NCBI GenBank assembly: GCA_018398815.1
Contig: CM031607.1
Coordinates: 88,909,028-88,973,027 of the forward strand
Length of the DNA stretch: 64,000 nt
From: Conus ventricosus
Taxonomy: Eukaryota > Mollusca > Gastropoda > Neogastropoda > Conidae
Direction of reading: 5' to 3'
The notes under the pieces are model-generated. The model made no database searches. It was not told where the DNA came from and saw only the letters and a program-made list of their open reading frames with translations. Positions within the stretch are counted from its first letter, which is position 1; each line of letters starts with the position of its first letter. The translations under genes were made by a program, and so were the position numbers. Shown one piece after another: positions 11,836 through 24,516 of this stretch.

Positions 11836-11989
11836 CTTGAGGAACTGATGTTGAGGATAGAGCGGGAGGAACAGACGTGACGTCATGGTCTGGAAGGGAG
11901 AATGCCGTGGTCACCCCCACCCCCACCACCCCAGCCATCATCATCACCAGCATCAGCCTCAGTTGCAGACATTGATCCTGTCTCGCCAT
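11836..11989 (-). CDS. Hyaluronidase-like gene, exon 1 (signal peptide)
   Basis: The exon starts at ATG 11989. The context ACAATGG has a purine at -3 and G at +4. An in-frame TGA lies 12 bases upstream, which fixes the start. The 51 codons begin with a short polar stretch, then a hydrophobic core (LMLVMMMAGVVGVGV), then TTAFS and a polar, proline-containing region: a signal peptide and short propeptide for the secretory pathway. The exon ends CCTCAAG at 11836 and continues GTAGGT, a near-perfect donor, leaving one base (phase 1). Exon 2 at 8648 starts with two bases of a codon, so the reading frame joins cleanly through a glycine. Assignment rests on exon 2. The link between the exons is inferred from strand, phase and distance. 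Confidence 0.6.
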
Positions 11990-12164
11990 TGTCGACGGTC
12001 AGACGACTGGACCTGGTTCATTGGTCAGGGGGAAAAGAAAGAAAGCAAACTTGGCATTTTTGACAGCAGAAGAGAGCTGGAGGAAGGTGGGAATGGGTGG
12101 GCGGTAGCTGGGGTAGGGGATGAATAAGAGTGGATATGAACGTGGCGAGGGGGTGGGGAGAGAG

Positions 12165-12227
<63 letters not shown>

Positions 12228-12375
12228 CGAGAAGAGAGAGAGAGAGAGAGAAGAAATAGGGTGGTTGGTTAGTAACGGGAATAAGGGAACAGTGTGCGCG
12301 CTGCATACACACCTATACCCCCCCCCCCCCCCCCCCCCCCCACCACCACACACAACACACGCACAGAGAGAGATA
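11990..12375. other. Upstream flank of the hyaluronidase-like gene with (GA)n and poly-C
   Basis: This holds the probable 5' untranslated and promoter-side sequence of the minus-strand gene. A minus-strand CCAAT lies about 30 bases before the start codon, too close to be called a promoter box with confidence. A GA tract runs 12159-12253, a poly-C tract 12318-12341, and a short CA stretch follows. No TATA box is convincing. Confidence 0.5.
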
Positions 12376-15300
12376 CGGATACGGATATTTTATTCACAAA
12401 TAGGCCATTGCCCCTCGTGAAGGGGTGCACCTGGAAATCATTCAATATTTTACACGTTCAAAAACTGATCAATGCTTTACATTAAGAAACAAGAACAGAT
12501 CGTAACTTAAATGCTTTGTATAAGTAAATGGACAGATTTCTAGTTGTTCGTTCATTATTGGAAGCTAGAAGTAAACTTAATCTGAAAAGACTTGGAAATC
12601 TGTAGTATTTCAAAAAGTATATAACGTTCTCTATTTTGTTTAGTAAAGGACAGCACAGAACAAAATGCACTTCATCTTCTTTCTCTTCTTTACACAATGG
12701 ACAAATCAAATCAGCATGGGTATGTTGTTTGTATCGACATCTATGTACAGCAATATCTGAAATACCCAGTCTGAATCGTGTTGTAATAATCTTGATATGT
12801 CTGTCTAGATTTAACGTTAAATACATTTTATCTGTTGCTATTGTGCAAAACGTCTTATATACACTAAATCTGTCACTATTCTTGACATGAAAATCCCATT
12901 CTTGCCATCTGCAAAGTACAAGTCTTTCTTTAAAGTCAGCGATAAACTGTTCCACTCCCTCAACACCTTGGTTTAACCACACATAACCAAAACCAAACAT
13001 GTATAACTTACAGCGAATATCAGACGCCCAGTTTGTCTTATCACGAGAGTCTAACTCAAATAATGTTCTATATGCTTTTCGCGGTAATCTTGACTCATCC
13101 ATTCTTGTCAACTTTAACCAGTAGTGCATGCACCTAACGGCAGAATTTATGTAAACAGGGTATCTATTTGTCTCACCATACACAAGGTCATTCGGTGTTT
13201 GTAACTTAACTCCTAAAAACTTTTTCAGAGCAAAGAGATGTACTTTTTCACAAAAATGTACAGCATTACTTAGCCCCACAATTCAGCACCATACTGAACA
13301 ATGGGTTGTATCTGCGCGTCAAATAGTTTTAAATATACAGCAAGAGAATTGCATTTTAACTTACGTAATTTTTGCAATATACATAGCAAAGCATGCTTTG
13401 CTCTGCAGGCAAGGTTCTTACAAGAAACAGTAAATCTCAACCGTGTTGAAAAATAAATGCCTAAATATTTATAAACATTAACAACAGGCATAATGATTCC
13501 ATTGTAAGTCCAACGTTCACTAGCTGCTAAGTACCACCTTTTCTAAATACAACTATATTACTTTTATTCATATTCACATTCAGATGGAGTGCTGTTGCTG
13601 CCCTATGTAGACTATTTAGTTGCGTCTGTAGCCAACTATTGTTTCCGACAGAAGAGCTATGTCATCTGCCAAAAGCAATATAAATAGTTCAAAATAATCA
13701 TGCATAAATGTTGCACCATGTCTCCCATTTCTAATCACTTCTATTGCTAATTCATTTATAAATAAAGAGAACAGCACCGGACTTGTAACATCCCCTTGTT
13801 TTACCCCCCGGGTACAGTTTATGTAGTCTGTCAATTTTGCACCCGAGCGAATTTTAGCTCGGACTGTAGTGTACATGTTATGAATACACCGGAAGAGTTT
13901 TCCTTTGATACCATTTTTTGTTTTATTAGAATAGGCCACAGTAGATTCCTTTCTATAGAGTCAAAAGCTTTCTCAAAGTCAATAAAAGCGACATAGAGTT
14001 TGCGGTTAAAGCAAAACTGTTTTTGTATTAAAGCTTAATAATGTGTACATGTGATCAATGGTGGAGTATCCCCTTTTAAACCCGCTTGATATTCCCCTGT
14101 GAGATTATGCAGCTCAATCCATTCTTGAATCCTATTGTTTACAATAGAACTATAAACTTTGCTGCTTGTATTACATAATGATATCCCTCTATAATTACCA
14201 GGATCGTCTACATACCTTTTTTAAATATAGGTAAGACAATGGTTTCTGTCCAGTTATCTGGGAATTACTCCCTTATCAACAGAGTGTTAAACAGTTTAAC
14301 AAAGAAGTCGATTACTCGATCACCAGCATTTTTCAGCAACTCGCCAATAATTTCATCCGGACCAGCGGATTTACCGTTCTTTAACTTTCTTATAGCCAGT
14401 AACACTTCTTCTCTAGATATTGGGCGGTTCATGGAACCACCATCTTCATAGTCATCAAAACTATCATCAATATTGTCGTTAGATACTAATGTAAATTCGT
14501 TTTCTAAATTTGTTTCAAGCAACTGTTTAAATATTTATACCAATCATCAATTGTTATATTGTTACGTGGCTGCTTTCGTTTTGAAGAAATTTTATGGACA
14601 TTTTCCCAAAACTCCCTCTGATCACTTATGGAATCAACTAACGCCCCTAACAATTGCTCATTGTGCTGATCTTCTTTAAATTTTAACAGATTCTTATACT
14701 CTCTCCTAGCTATGCAGTAAGCATCACGATCAGAACTATCCTTCGTTTGTCGAAATATGTGTAGCAATCCTTTTGCTTTCGATTTACTTAGTTTACATTC
14801 TCTGTCATACCAATCATTTTGTTCATCAGTATTGTTCAAACAGAGTTGTTTTTCCATGCAAGAAGAGTAAGTTTTAACACATGTAAGAAACATATTCCAG
14901 GCTTCATTGCAGTCATGATCAATCATATCAATAGCACTGTCAAGAGACGACAATGCTTCATCTGAATGCATTGCAGTGACATAAGTATGTTCAAAAGAAG
15001 GCTTCCACACAAACTTTTTAATAACCTCACGTTCATTTCCAGCGGTCAAAAACACAGGGTTTAGATTCGGCAATTTAAAATGAAGCTCGACGGGTAAATG
15101 GTCAGATTCCAATCGTTCTGATATATATAAATTGCAAGACGATAGAACAAGTGAAAATAATTCTCGAGATATCAAAAAATAGTCATTTACACTACACCCT
15201 GATTCTGATATATAAGTGTAATGCCCATCGAGGTCCCCATGACATATTCCATTTAATATACACAATCCAAGTGAAGTACACATATCCAACTAACATTTTC

Positions 15301-15461
15301 CATAGCCATTGATTATACTGTCGGAAGATTTTCTTTCCGAAAAATTGGAACAACTGGTTAAATCAACACCATACATATCATGCTCATAAAAAATATCTTG
15401 AGAGACATTTGCTGTTCTACTGTTCAAATCTCCAGATAGAATCACATGTATATTGTTCAGC

Positions 15462-15465
<4 letters not shown>
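12376..15465 (-). pseudogene. LINE family A copy 2, endonuclease-reverse transcriptase ORF with frameshifts
   Basis: Read on the minus strand, the order is as follows. The endonuclease motif GDLNSRTAN is just inside 15465, and SDHLPVEL at about 15100. The reverse transcriptase start KSAGPDEIIGELLKNAGD lies at about 14400-14340. The central region TRGVKQGDVTSPVLFSLF lies at about 13820-13770. The active-site box LLLADDIALLSE lies at about 13680-13640, and YKYLGIYFSTRL near 13460. The C-terminal cysteine/histidine cluster CPLCKEEKEDEVHFVLCC lies at about 12700-12640. No RNase H is present. Breaks near 15290, 14510, 14265-13940, 13615-13490 and 13275 make it inactive. The 3' untranslated part (12481-12376) ends in GATACGGATACGGAT-type repeats against a GA/CA tract. 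The endonuclease N-terminus is cut at 15465 by a GA tract. Confidence 0.88.
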
Positions 15466-15884
<419 letters not shown>

Positions 15885-16617
15885 CGCTGTAGCTGGTCTA
15901 CCTTAGACGATTCTCTAGGAAGCGACCACCTTCCAATAATTGTAACTTTTAATAAAATAACTGATTCTTGTGAATTTCAAGAAGACATAATCCCAAAATA
16001 TAATTACAAATCAGCTGATTGGGAAACTTTCAAAAACAAATTAGCTACATACAAGACTGTTGATATTAATATTGATAGCGTTGATCAGTTATATTCGTAT
16101 TTTACTGATGCTATCATTCGTGCTGCAGATGTAGCCATTCCAATATTTCGCCCAGTTAAGTCAAACAAACACTCAGGAAATATCTGGTGGACACCTGCTT
16201 GTGACTCAGCCGTTAATAACAAAAATGTTTGTTTAAAATTATTTAAAAGACAAAACACCAGAGAATCTAATAGCCAAGAACAGAGCGAATCACTACAGTA
16301 ACATGGTAATAGCTCAAGCTAAAAGGCAATATTGGTCCTCTTTCTGCTCTAATGAGATTTCGAATCATAAAGATTTACAAAAAGTTTGGAAAAAGTTTCA
16401 TGAAATGAAAAGGGGTTTAAACTTGCCATCTTGTCCTGTCAAGCTGAAGAACAAAGAATTTCCTTCTAATTCAGAAAAAAAAACAGAATCATTCGCCGAT
16501 ATGTTTTCCGAATCTATGCGTTTGGAAGGTCTGTCCTTTAAAGATCAAACTTTCAGAACAGAAGAAGAAAATAAAGACGATTATATAGATCCAGTTAATG
16601 ATAATAGTCATTTCATC

Positions 16618-17717
16618 TGTCACACTGTCACTTTTGCCCGCACGCATTCATGACAGCATTTACTCCATACGCACACGCAATCTTTCCAATCAACCAAAAG
16701 GCGCACTACCGAATGTTTTTTCTTCTCCCCCTCTCCTTCGGGAAAACACTTTACTAAATCACATCAAACACGTTATAAACAAATTTTATACATGTAGCAC
16801 TCTTTCCACTGAGAGGCAAACTAACTCACTCAAGACTTCATAAAGTCACGGCCTCCACACAACATTGGCCACAAACTCCAGACCAGGAAATAAATGATTC
16901 TCTCACTCCTTGATGCTATGCCTGCATCCGAATTACGACTCGCCTCATCCTTTCAGGATTCCCTGTCTCTCTCAGACATCATCTCGCCCCCTCGATTTCT
17001 CCCGTCCTGGAGATATGACTTCCGACTCCTCTCCCTCGACTCTTCTTGTCACTGGAGAGATGAGTTCCAACTCCTCTCCCTCGTCTTCTCCTGTCCTGGA
17101 GAGATGACGAGTTCCCGACTCCTCTCCCTGGAGTCCTTAATTCCTGGGGCTGCCTACCGGTGTGTTCCCCACCATGGCCATCTTCAACCACCTCACAGGG
17201 TGAAGGTGAAGGGTGAAGGGCGAAGGTAAAAGGGTGAAGGGCTGAAACACGAATAAGGTTCGTGTAAGTAACCTTCTTAATTCAACATATGAATTCTTTC
17301 TTTCTCTTTTCCTTAAGTTTTCCCCTGTAGCTTTCCCCAACTATCTATCGCTCACCTGGTAATGACTGGTCAGCAGCGAGGACCAACGTCCTGACAGGTT
17401 CGAGTCTCTAGGCCATCTGCTGGGTTAAAACTGATTCTTTCCTCCTTCCTCCTAGTGAGTGCATACTCAGTGTTCAAAACACATGACCAGCACCTTACCA
17501 GCCCTTGTTAAACTATCTCTCAGTGGTCACTTTCACCCAATGACCACATTTGTTTTTTTACCGAGTCATACTCACAATTATTTGGGGACGCCCGCTACAC
17601 TAGTCAAGCCACACGAATATTCTTCCTTTTCAGTAGTGGCATGGGAAATGATTCATATCACTAAACTACATGTGATGGAGCGTCACATGCCTTGATGTGA
17701 GGCTACGTCACATGACA
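16618..17717. mobile_element. 1,100-bp insertion in LINE B, candidate solo LTR
   Basis: The insertion starts TGTCACACTG and ends CACATGACA. The 5-bp word TCATC lies immediately on both sides (16613-16617 and 17718-17722). Removing the insertion and one TCATC joins the LINE reading frame exactly (HFI followed by NAPITLDEV). TG...CA ends with a 5-bp target duplication and no internal ORF fit a solo LTR of a Ty3-like element. A non-autonomous DNA transposon is the alternative. Inside are an AATAAA near 16887, three imperfect copies of a CTCCTCTCCCT-containing unit of about 45 bp (16995-17140), and a tRNA-like stretch at 17343-17415. No coding domain is visible. Confidence 0.6.
17343..17415 (+). 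other. tRNA-like promoter stretch inside the insertion
   Basis: ATCGCTCACCTGGTAATGAC resembles a degenerate A box, and GGTTCGAGTCTC resembles a B box (GGTTCGANTCC), about 45 bases apart. There is no full cloverleaf. It may be a SINE-like head or chance. Confidence 0.25.
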
Positions 17718-20390
17718 TCATCAATGCTCCAATTACTCTTGATGAAGTGAAAGATACAATTCTATCTCTTCCTAATAATGAAAACTTCCGTGGGACTAGA
17801 TAAAGTTCCCAATGATATGCTTAAACACCTGCCTGAAAATTTTGTCTTGTTACTGCAGAAATTGTTTCAAAAATGTTGGTTTGAGGGCGTTATGCCAGAA
17901 CAATGGGAACAGTCTATCATTGTACCAGTTTTAAAGCAAGGCAAACCTCCAACAGATAAGCATAGTTACGACCAATAGCATTAACCTCACATTCCTGTAA
18001 ACTATTAGAGAGAATAGTTTTGAGAAGATTGACGCAATATTGTCAAAAAAATAAAGTTATTCCAGTCAATCAAGCAGGCTTCCAAAATGGCAGGTCTGCT
18101 ATTGACAATTTAGTGAAACTAACAACGAATGTAAAACAACAATTTGCAAGAAGAAGAAATGTTCTAGCGACCTTTTTTGATATCAAGAAAACTTATGACC
18201 AAGTCTGGCACGCCAAGCTTCTTTACAAATTGAAACAAATCGGGATTTCGGGACATTTATATCACTACATTAAATGCTTTTTGAATAAAAGAAGCATACG
18301 TGTTCGAGTAGGGAATGCATACTCCAATTCTAGATCTTTACATATGGGATTGCCACAAGGTTCTGTTATCGCCCCTATATTATTTAACATCTTAATGCAC
18401 GATTTGCCTTCGTTGTTATCAAAGCATGTTGTATTAGTACAATATGCTGATGATTTATGCATCTGGATGAATGTTACAATGAAAAGAAAACATCAAAAAG
18501 GGAATTGGACTACATCAAGAAGATCTATCAAAGAGAGCTCGATCATATATTTACTTATATGGACGAAAATGGTCTAACATTATCTACAGAGAAAACACAT
18601 ATGATTCTCTTTAATAATGGCAGCAATCCATCAGAGCTGCCGTTTTTTAAAATTGAAAATACAACTATTCAGTATAAAGATATTGTGAAATTTCTAGGTA
18701 TCTATCTTACACCAAAGTTGTCCTGGAATGCTCATACCAACTACATCATTACCAAGGCAAGGAAATGTTTAAATCTATTAAAGATTATAAACAAACAAGC
18801 ATGGGGACAAGATTGCAAAGTTTTGAAACATCTCTCTACGTCGCTGATTAGATCAAAATTGTCCTATGGACAAGAGGTATTTTTTTAGTGCCCCTAATTA
18901 TTTACTTAAGAAACTACAAAGCATAGATTGCAAGGGTTATAGGCTTGCTCTTGGTGTGCCTTTTCACGCATCAACGCTTGGAACTTATAAAGAAATTGGA
19001 GAATTGCCTTTGGACGAATACCGAAGTCTTGCATGCGCTAAATACGTTCTTAGAAGTTCGACAAGTAACAACTTTGCATATGAGGAACTGAAAATTACAT
19101 CTGAAAATTCTTTTCCTAAACGAGCTAAGCAGATACCATCATTGAAACCAATTGCCACTTACGTATCAGATCTACTCAAAATGTCTGATACAAATCCAAG
19201 TAATATTGACACAAATCAAGCGGCCTCCCCTTGTCCTGCTTGGGAGATGAATAAAGCGCAGTTTGATATTAATTATACTGACATGAAGAAAAATGAGAAT
19301 CCAAACATGAAAACTGAAGTCCAATTACATATACAGAACACTTATCCAAATCATTCAAAGATATATACAGATGGTTCACTCCTAGAAGATCACCGGGCAG
19401 GTTCGGGTTTTGTAATACCAGCGTTAAAAAAGGAAAAGTCATTCTACATTGGCAAAAATCGATCCATCTTTACTGCTGAACTTATTGCTATTCTTATGGC
19501 TCTCAATACATAGTTGATTTTCCATTACAGCTATTTCAAATCTTATTTTGTGTAGATTCTCAATCGGTACTCTATGCATCAAGATCATCAGATTACAAGA
19601 AAAAGACCAAAATTATCTTAGAAATCAGTCAATTAATTCATATCTTAACTTTAAACGGGACCAACGTTTCCTTCTGCTGGATTCCTTCACATCTTGGATT
19701 TTCTTCAAATGAGTGGGCTGACAAAAGTAGCAAAAAAAGGGTGCAAAGCAAGGCACAGAATCCACTGAAATTCATGTTCCGTTATCCATTCATGAGGGTT
19801 ATCACTTGCTGGAACAAGCAGTATGGAGTAGAATTAAAGGCTATACGTGTACCATGAGAAAAGATAGACTCTCCAAGAATAAGTTATGTTCATTCTCGTG
19901 GTTTGGATAACAAATCGTACTTGAATCATACTGGCGTAATCAAATTCAGCCAGATTAGTTCGCTATCATACAGGATTAAACTTAATGCGTTCATCACAAA
20001 ATACAGCAAAAATGTTAGATGTTTATGTTGTGAACAAATTTCTAGCAAGCATATCATTTTTGAATGTCAGAAGTTAAGACCTATCTTACCAGTGATTTCT
20101 GAAAATTGTATTGAAGCGTTTTCAAAAATGCTACTAGTTTGTTTAATATTGCGAAATGTTTACTTCATAGTCCTGTATGACATTTGTTATAGACTAGTTG
20201 ATTGTAATTTTTGTTAATGCTCATTTTTCTGACTTTTTTTTTCTCCCCATTATCAAAGAGACATAAATACGTACACACACAATACGGCCCCCCTCCCCTC
20301 CTCTTCCTCGCGATCCCCTCCCTCCCCCCTCCCCTCCCTCCCCCCGTCTAATATCACTATGTGGATAGACGTTAAATTGAAGACAACAAC

Positions 20391-20667
20391 AACGCGCGCG
20401 CGTGCACCTCCATCCCAAAACAAAGCAAAAAAACAGAAGGAAAAGAAAAAAAAAAAAAGTAAATGAAAAGAAAAAATGCGAAAAGAAAAAAAAGAAGGTA
20501 TTTGAGAAAAAATATTTTCTTTTTAAATCACAAAACTACATGTACAAAACACACCCGTTTTTCTTGTTTACACAAAATGGCAACATTTTTTACAGCAATC
20601 AAATAATTATATTCAAACTACTCAAACAATATTTACATCCATCAGTTAACCCTGGGTGGTCAGAGAT
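20391..20667. other. A-rich spacer
   Basis: Short CGCGCG after the LINE B tail, then A-rich sequence with AAAAGAAAAA words to about 20515 and unassigned sequence to 20667. No gene seen. Confidence 0.5.
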
Positions 20668-20668
20668 G

Positions 20669-20705
<37 letters not shown>

Positions 20706-20749
20706 AACTACTACTACTACTACTACTACTAACAACAACAACAACAACA

Positions 20750-20793
<44 letters not shown>

Positions 20794-20820
20794 AATAAAA
20801 TAATAATTATAACAACAACA

Positions 20821-20857
<37 letters not shown>
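20668..20857. repeat. Compound trinucleotide array (ACT)n(AAC)n(GAT)n(AAC)n
   Basis: Blocks of ACT, AAC, GAT and again AAC follow one another with sharp switches. Long open frames of single amino acids in several frames come from the repeat alone. Confidence 0.95.
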
Positions 20858-20858
<1 letters not shown>

Positions 20859-21138
20859 ATAATAGTCAATGCAGATGTCACAGATGTAATGTCACCAAAG
20901 TTTGCGGACAAACTAAACTAAAATTCTGCAATGCGCTCATAAAGAATGCAGCGCGGAACTGGAACGCCTATCAAGAGTCAAGGCTAAAAGGTCTTGGTTG
21001 TAAACATAATGTTCGGAAATCTGCAAAGAGAGCTAATCCATGTTAGGGCTCGCGCTCAGCGGGAGTTACCCCGCCTTTTCCATACAACAAATGCCGCTGG
21101 TGGACACGCCACAAATACTTATTACTATTATCATTGTT
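20858..21138. other. Unassigned spacer
   Basis: Unique sequence between two trinucleotide arrays. No motif recognised. Confidence 0.3.
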
Positions 21139-21189
21139 GTTGTTGTTGTTGTTGTGTTGTTGTTGTTGTTGTTGTTGTTATTATTATTA
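21139..21189. repeat. (GTT)n(TTA)n tract on the left of the Tc1 element
   Basis: GTT repeat turns into TTA repeat. The Tc1 element is inserted at a TA of the TTA part, and TTA repeat resumes on its right side. Confidence 0.9.
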
Positions 21190-22705
21190 TACTGTTAAAA
21201 AAAAAACGCAAAATGAAATTTTGCCACCTGGGGTGGACCATACAGTTGAGAACACGCCAAAAACCGGCCCTGATGTATGTCTTGAACGTCGACGTGCTAG
21301 GATAACATTGATTCCGGTTGTCACTATGTGCACGTGCGTGTTGTGGGCCAGGTGCGACAGTGCAAACATTGGGTTGTGCTTCTGTTGTTTCGCCTGCAAA
21401 GCATGCCCAACTCAGTGGTGAACACACACACACCATGGTCATAGTGCAGTATAAAAGCCGGGTCATTTTGGCAACCGGCAGGCACACCGTACCAAAAAAC
21501 AGCATGCCACGTTTGAGCCCAGCAGAGAGAGAAAACGCCCTGGGTCGTTTGCAAGTTGGTCAGAGTGCAACTGATGTGGCCCATGCTTTGAATGTCTCCC
21601 CCAGTACCATATGCCGACTTTGGACTCGCTTCCAGAGGACAGGGTCATCAGCTGATGCCCGAGGTCAGGCCGACCTCATATCACAACGCCAGCCCAGGAC
21701 CGCTTTATACGGCTAAGACATCTCCGCAATCGCTTCCTGCCGGCCTCGTCCACTGTCCAGGCATGCGCTGGTGTCCGTCGCATCTCCGACCAGACTGTCC
21801 GGAACAGGCTGCATGCTGCTGGGCTGAGGGCTTACAGGCCCCTACGTGGCAACGTAATGACGGGGCGCCATCGACAGAACAGACTGCAATGGGCTACGCA
21901 ACACAGACACTGGACACTGAGGAACCATTGGCGACACGTCTGGTTCTCGGATGAGTCACAGTTTCTGCTGCAGCGCCATGACAGGAGGCGAAGGGTTTAC
22001 CGCCGGGTTAATGAACGCAACCAGCAGAACTGCGTCGACGAGGCACCTCCGCATGGTGGCGGCAATGTCATGGTATGGGGGGCCATCAGCAACACAGGCA
22101 GGAGCCAGCTGGTGCGCGTGGAAGGTCACCTGACAGCCCAGCAGTACGTCCAGGTCATTGTTCAGCCACACGTCCTGCCTCTAATGGCCACTCCCAGGGC
22201 CGTGTTCCAGCAGGACAACGCCAGGCCCCACACAGCACGCCTGACCACAGCCTTCTTTACCGCCAACAACATCAACACCCTGGCCTGGCCCTCTCTTTCC
22301 CCGGATTTGAATCCTATTGAGCACGTTTGGGACGTTTTGGACAGACGCCTGAGAGCGAGGGCCAACGCCCCAGGGACTCCAAATGAACTGTTCCGGGCAT
22401 TGCAGGCCGAGTGGGCGGTCATCCCACAGCAGACAATCAGGAACATTATTGCTTCATTGCCCCGCAGATGCCAGGCTACCATTGCAGCCAGAGGGGGTCA
22501 CACCCGTTACTGACTTTGGAAGCGGCCTGCCGATTTCCCTGAGGGTCTGGGGCTGGTTCTTTACCACAGCATTGCAGGGAGACTTCTGTCCTACTGATGA
22601 CCTGTTTTTGTCATTTTCACATTAAACGTGTTGTCATACTGAGCTACAATAAATTGTGTTTCAAATCGGCAGCTTGGCATTTTGCGTTTCTTTTTTTGAA
22701 CAGTA
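21190..22705 (+). mobile_element. Tc1-type DNA transposon, 1,516 bp
   Basis: The ends are TACTGTTAAAAAAAAAACGC on the left and, read inverted, TACTGTTCAAAAAAAGAAAC on the right. They give imperfect terminal inverted repeats of about 28 bp, continuing as CGCAAAATG on both sides. TA at 21188-21189 and 22706-22707 are the target duplications expected for Tc1/mariner. The element lies inside a GTT/TTA microsatellite. AATAAA occurs at about 22647, before the right repeat. It carries one broken transposase gene. Confidence 0.9.
21504..22513 (+). pseudogene. Tc1-family transposase, one frameshift
   Basis: This enzyme cuts and pastes the element by binding its terminal repeats. The N-terminus MPRLSPAERENALGRL and VSPSTICRLWTRF show the helix-turn-helix DNA-binding region. 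The catalytic triad is visible: the first D in WFSDESQF near 21950, the second in VFQQDNARPHTA near 22210, and E in SPDLNPIEHVWD near 22315, with 34 residues between second and third (DD34E). The reading frame shifts by one near 21695, around CGCCAGCCCAGGACCGC. An extra five bases (CCAGC or equivalent) would explain the break. A GTCAGGCC stretch just before is also off the usual family pattern. Apart from this break the ORF is complete to the stop at 22513, so the copy is fairly young. Confidence 0.9.
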
Positions 22706-22753
<48 letters not shown>

Positions 22754-22882
22754 CATCATTATCATTATTGTTGTTGTTGTTGTTGTTGTTAGTAGTAGTA
22801 GTAGCAGTAGCAGTAGTAGTAGTATATTATTATTATTATTATTGTTATTGTTGTTGTTGTTGTTGTTGTTGTTATGATCATT

Positions 22883-22914
<32 letters not shown>

Positions 22915-22940
22915 TATCATTACATAATATTGTTACTATT
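22706..22940. repeat. (TTA)n(GTT)n(GTA)n(TTA)n(GTT)n(ATC)n array right of the Tc1 element
   Basis: Six blocks of different trinucleotides follow each other. The first, TTA, matches the left flank of the transposon, so the original array was split by the insertion. Confidence 0.93.
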
Positions 22941-24415
22941 ATTATCAAATCGCAGCTTAACAGTGCAATCAGATGAAGACCGTGAACACATGAGGAGTGT
23001 GAATTGGTGAGCCTGGGCTGCAGAGAGTCCATAATCGGATAGTTATCCTTTCGTGTGCTTCATATCAAATATTTCACTCTTCAGATCAATGTGTTCGATC
23101 TATGAACTGAGAAGAGGTAGTTCCGATTGCAATGGAAAAGTCATCTTCCCCTATTTCTTTTTCTTTCTTCCCCGAACCGTTCTATGGAGTCAGATAATTA
23201 CATTCTGCGAGTCCACACCACTGTCTGTTTCATGGGTCGTGAAGGAAAGAAAACGACACAGGCTCAGCACGCTGTAATTCTGCGAACAACGATGTATGAT
23301 AGCTGTAACATCGGTATGAGACCTACTCTACACCTTATTATTGTTCTGGGTTTTTTCTGATTCATATATTCAGTCACAGAGAACATACAACTAGATGGGG
23401 GAAAAAGCAAGCAATGAGTAAAATAGATGTATTTGCTTCAGTGTTTGAGAGTAAGAAAAAGAAGCCGAGAGCGAGAGATCCCGAAACAAAATGAGAGAAT
23501 GTGATGGGAGGAGGGAGGGATGGGTGTAAAAGAGGGAAGAATGAGACAGAAAATTATAATAGGCTAATGATCATTGCTCCAGAACAGTTCCTTCTAGTCA
23601 TAGTGCGTTTGGTTTTTTTTTTCTTCTTTTTTTTTTTTACTGATTAAACTTCTATTGTAAAACGGTTTCTTATTGAAAATAAGGATTTCTGCAGAATTTA
23701 TATCCCAAATTTCTATAAGCCTTCAGTTGTGTGACGTGTAATAGCATGTATTTCTAGTTGTATATGTGTAACCATGTGGCGCACCTTTGCGTATACTGGA
23801 AAATGTGTATAGTGGAAAATGTGTATAGTGGAAAATGTGTATATAGTACAAAGACTGAAAACATTTATGGGATGTGCATGTATAAACCTACCCACCTCTT
23901 GATGGATTACGTGACCGTGAAAAGGAAATTTAGAAAAGAAAAATGAAACGATGAGAGCCGTAGTTCCTATGAATAAAATCATTCCCAGTGTTATGTGCTT
24001 TCAACTTCAAAGTGTGGAGATGAAAAAGAAAAAAAAATCCCAGAAACGTTGATCACTTTGCCCATGAAGCAGTCAAGTTTGGAACAAGAACTAAATATTA
24101 ATAGTCGTTACCGTCACAGGTATTTGATACACCTAACTTTCATAACCATAGTATAGCTTATATTTTGTTCTTGTTCAAGACAACTGGTTTTCAAATCCAC
24201 CAAAGTGTTCTATTGTCTGTTCCTCCGTGTCACAAATCCATCGTGGTGGTTGTTTATGGTGGTTTTGGTGCTGTTGTTTTGCCCGTACTTTTTGTATTAG
24301 TGCTCAATTTACGGCAAGAAATCGCAAATCTTGATTAAAATCTTTGAATGTTATTAATTTTATACAAACAATATCTAAAATTATATAAATGACGATTATC
24401 ATTGATTTGGGACAG
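22941..24415. other. Unassigned unique sequence with a small 18-bp repeat
   Basis: No gene recognised over about 1.5 kb. At about 23795-23848 the word GGAAAATGTGTATA recurs three times at 18-bp spacing. T-rich runs lie at about 23610-23640. Confidence 0.4.
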
Positions 24416-24454
24416 ACATACAGACATACAGACAGACAGGAAGAGAGAGAGACA

Positions 24455-24516
<62 letters not shown>

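Larger units (their letters stand above)
15885..20390 (+). pseudogene. LINE family B copy 1, I-like, endonuclease end to RNase H and 3' tail
   Basis: This is a 5'-truncated non-LTR retrotransposon that starts just before the endonuclease motif GSDHLPIIVTFN. A linker follows to 16617, then a 1,100-bp insertion (16618-17717). The reverse transcriptase resumes with NAPITLDEVKDTI. It shows QAGFQNGRSAIDNLVKL near 18075, GLPQGSVIAPILFNILM near 18350 and YADDLC near 18445, so the catalytic aspartates are present. An RNase H domain follows: IYTDGS near 19360, TAELIAILMAL near 19475, CVDSQSV near 19550 and WIPSHLGFSSNEWADK near 19680. A cysteine/histidine cluster CLCCEQISSKHIIFEC lies at about 20020-20070. 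The 3' untranslated region ends GTTAAATTGAAGACAACAAC. Frameshifts occur near 17780, 17977, 18470, 18880 and 19512. RNase H after the reverse transcriptase suggests the I group. Confidence 0.88.

Noticed and set aside
17343..17415. A functional tRNA gene
   Set aside because: Only weak A- and B-box-like words; no acceptor or anticodon stem can be folded.
20599..20859. Single-residue runs (T, N, D or S, I) resembling low-complexity proteins
   Set aside because: Frame-dependent translation of trinucleotide repeats.
23713..23982. 89-codon minus-strand frame
   Set aside because: Overlaps a small 18-bp repeat and shows no domain.
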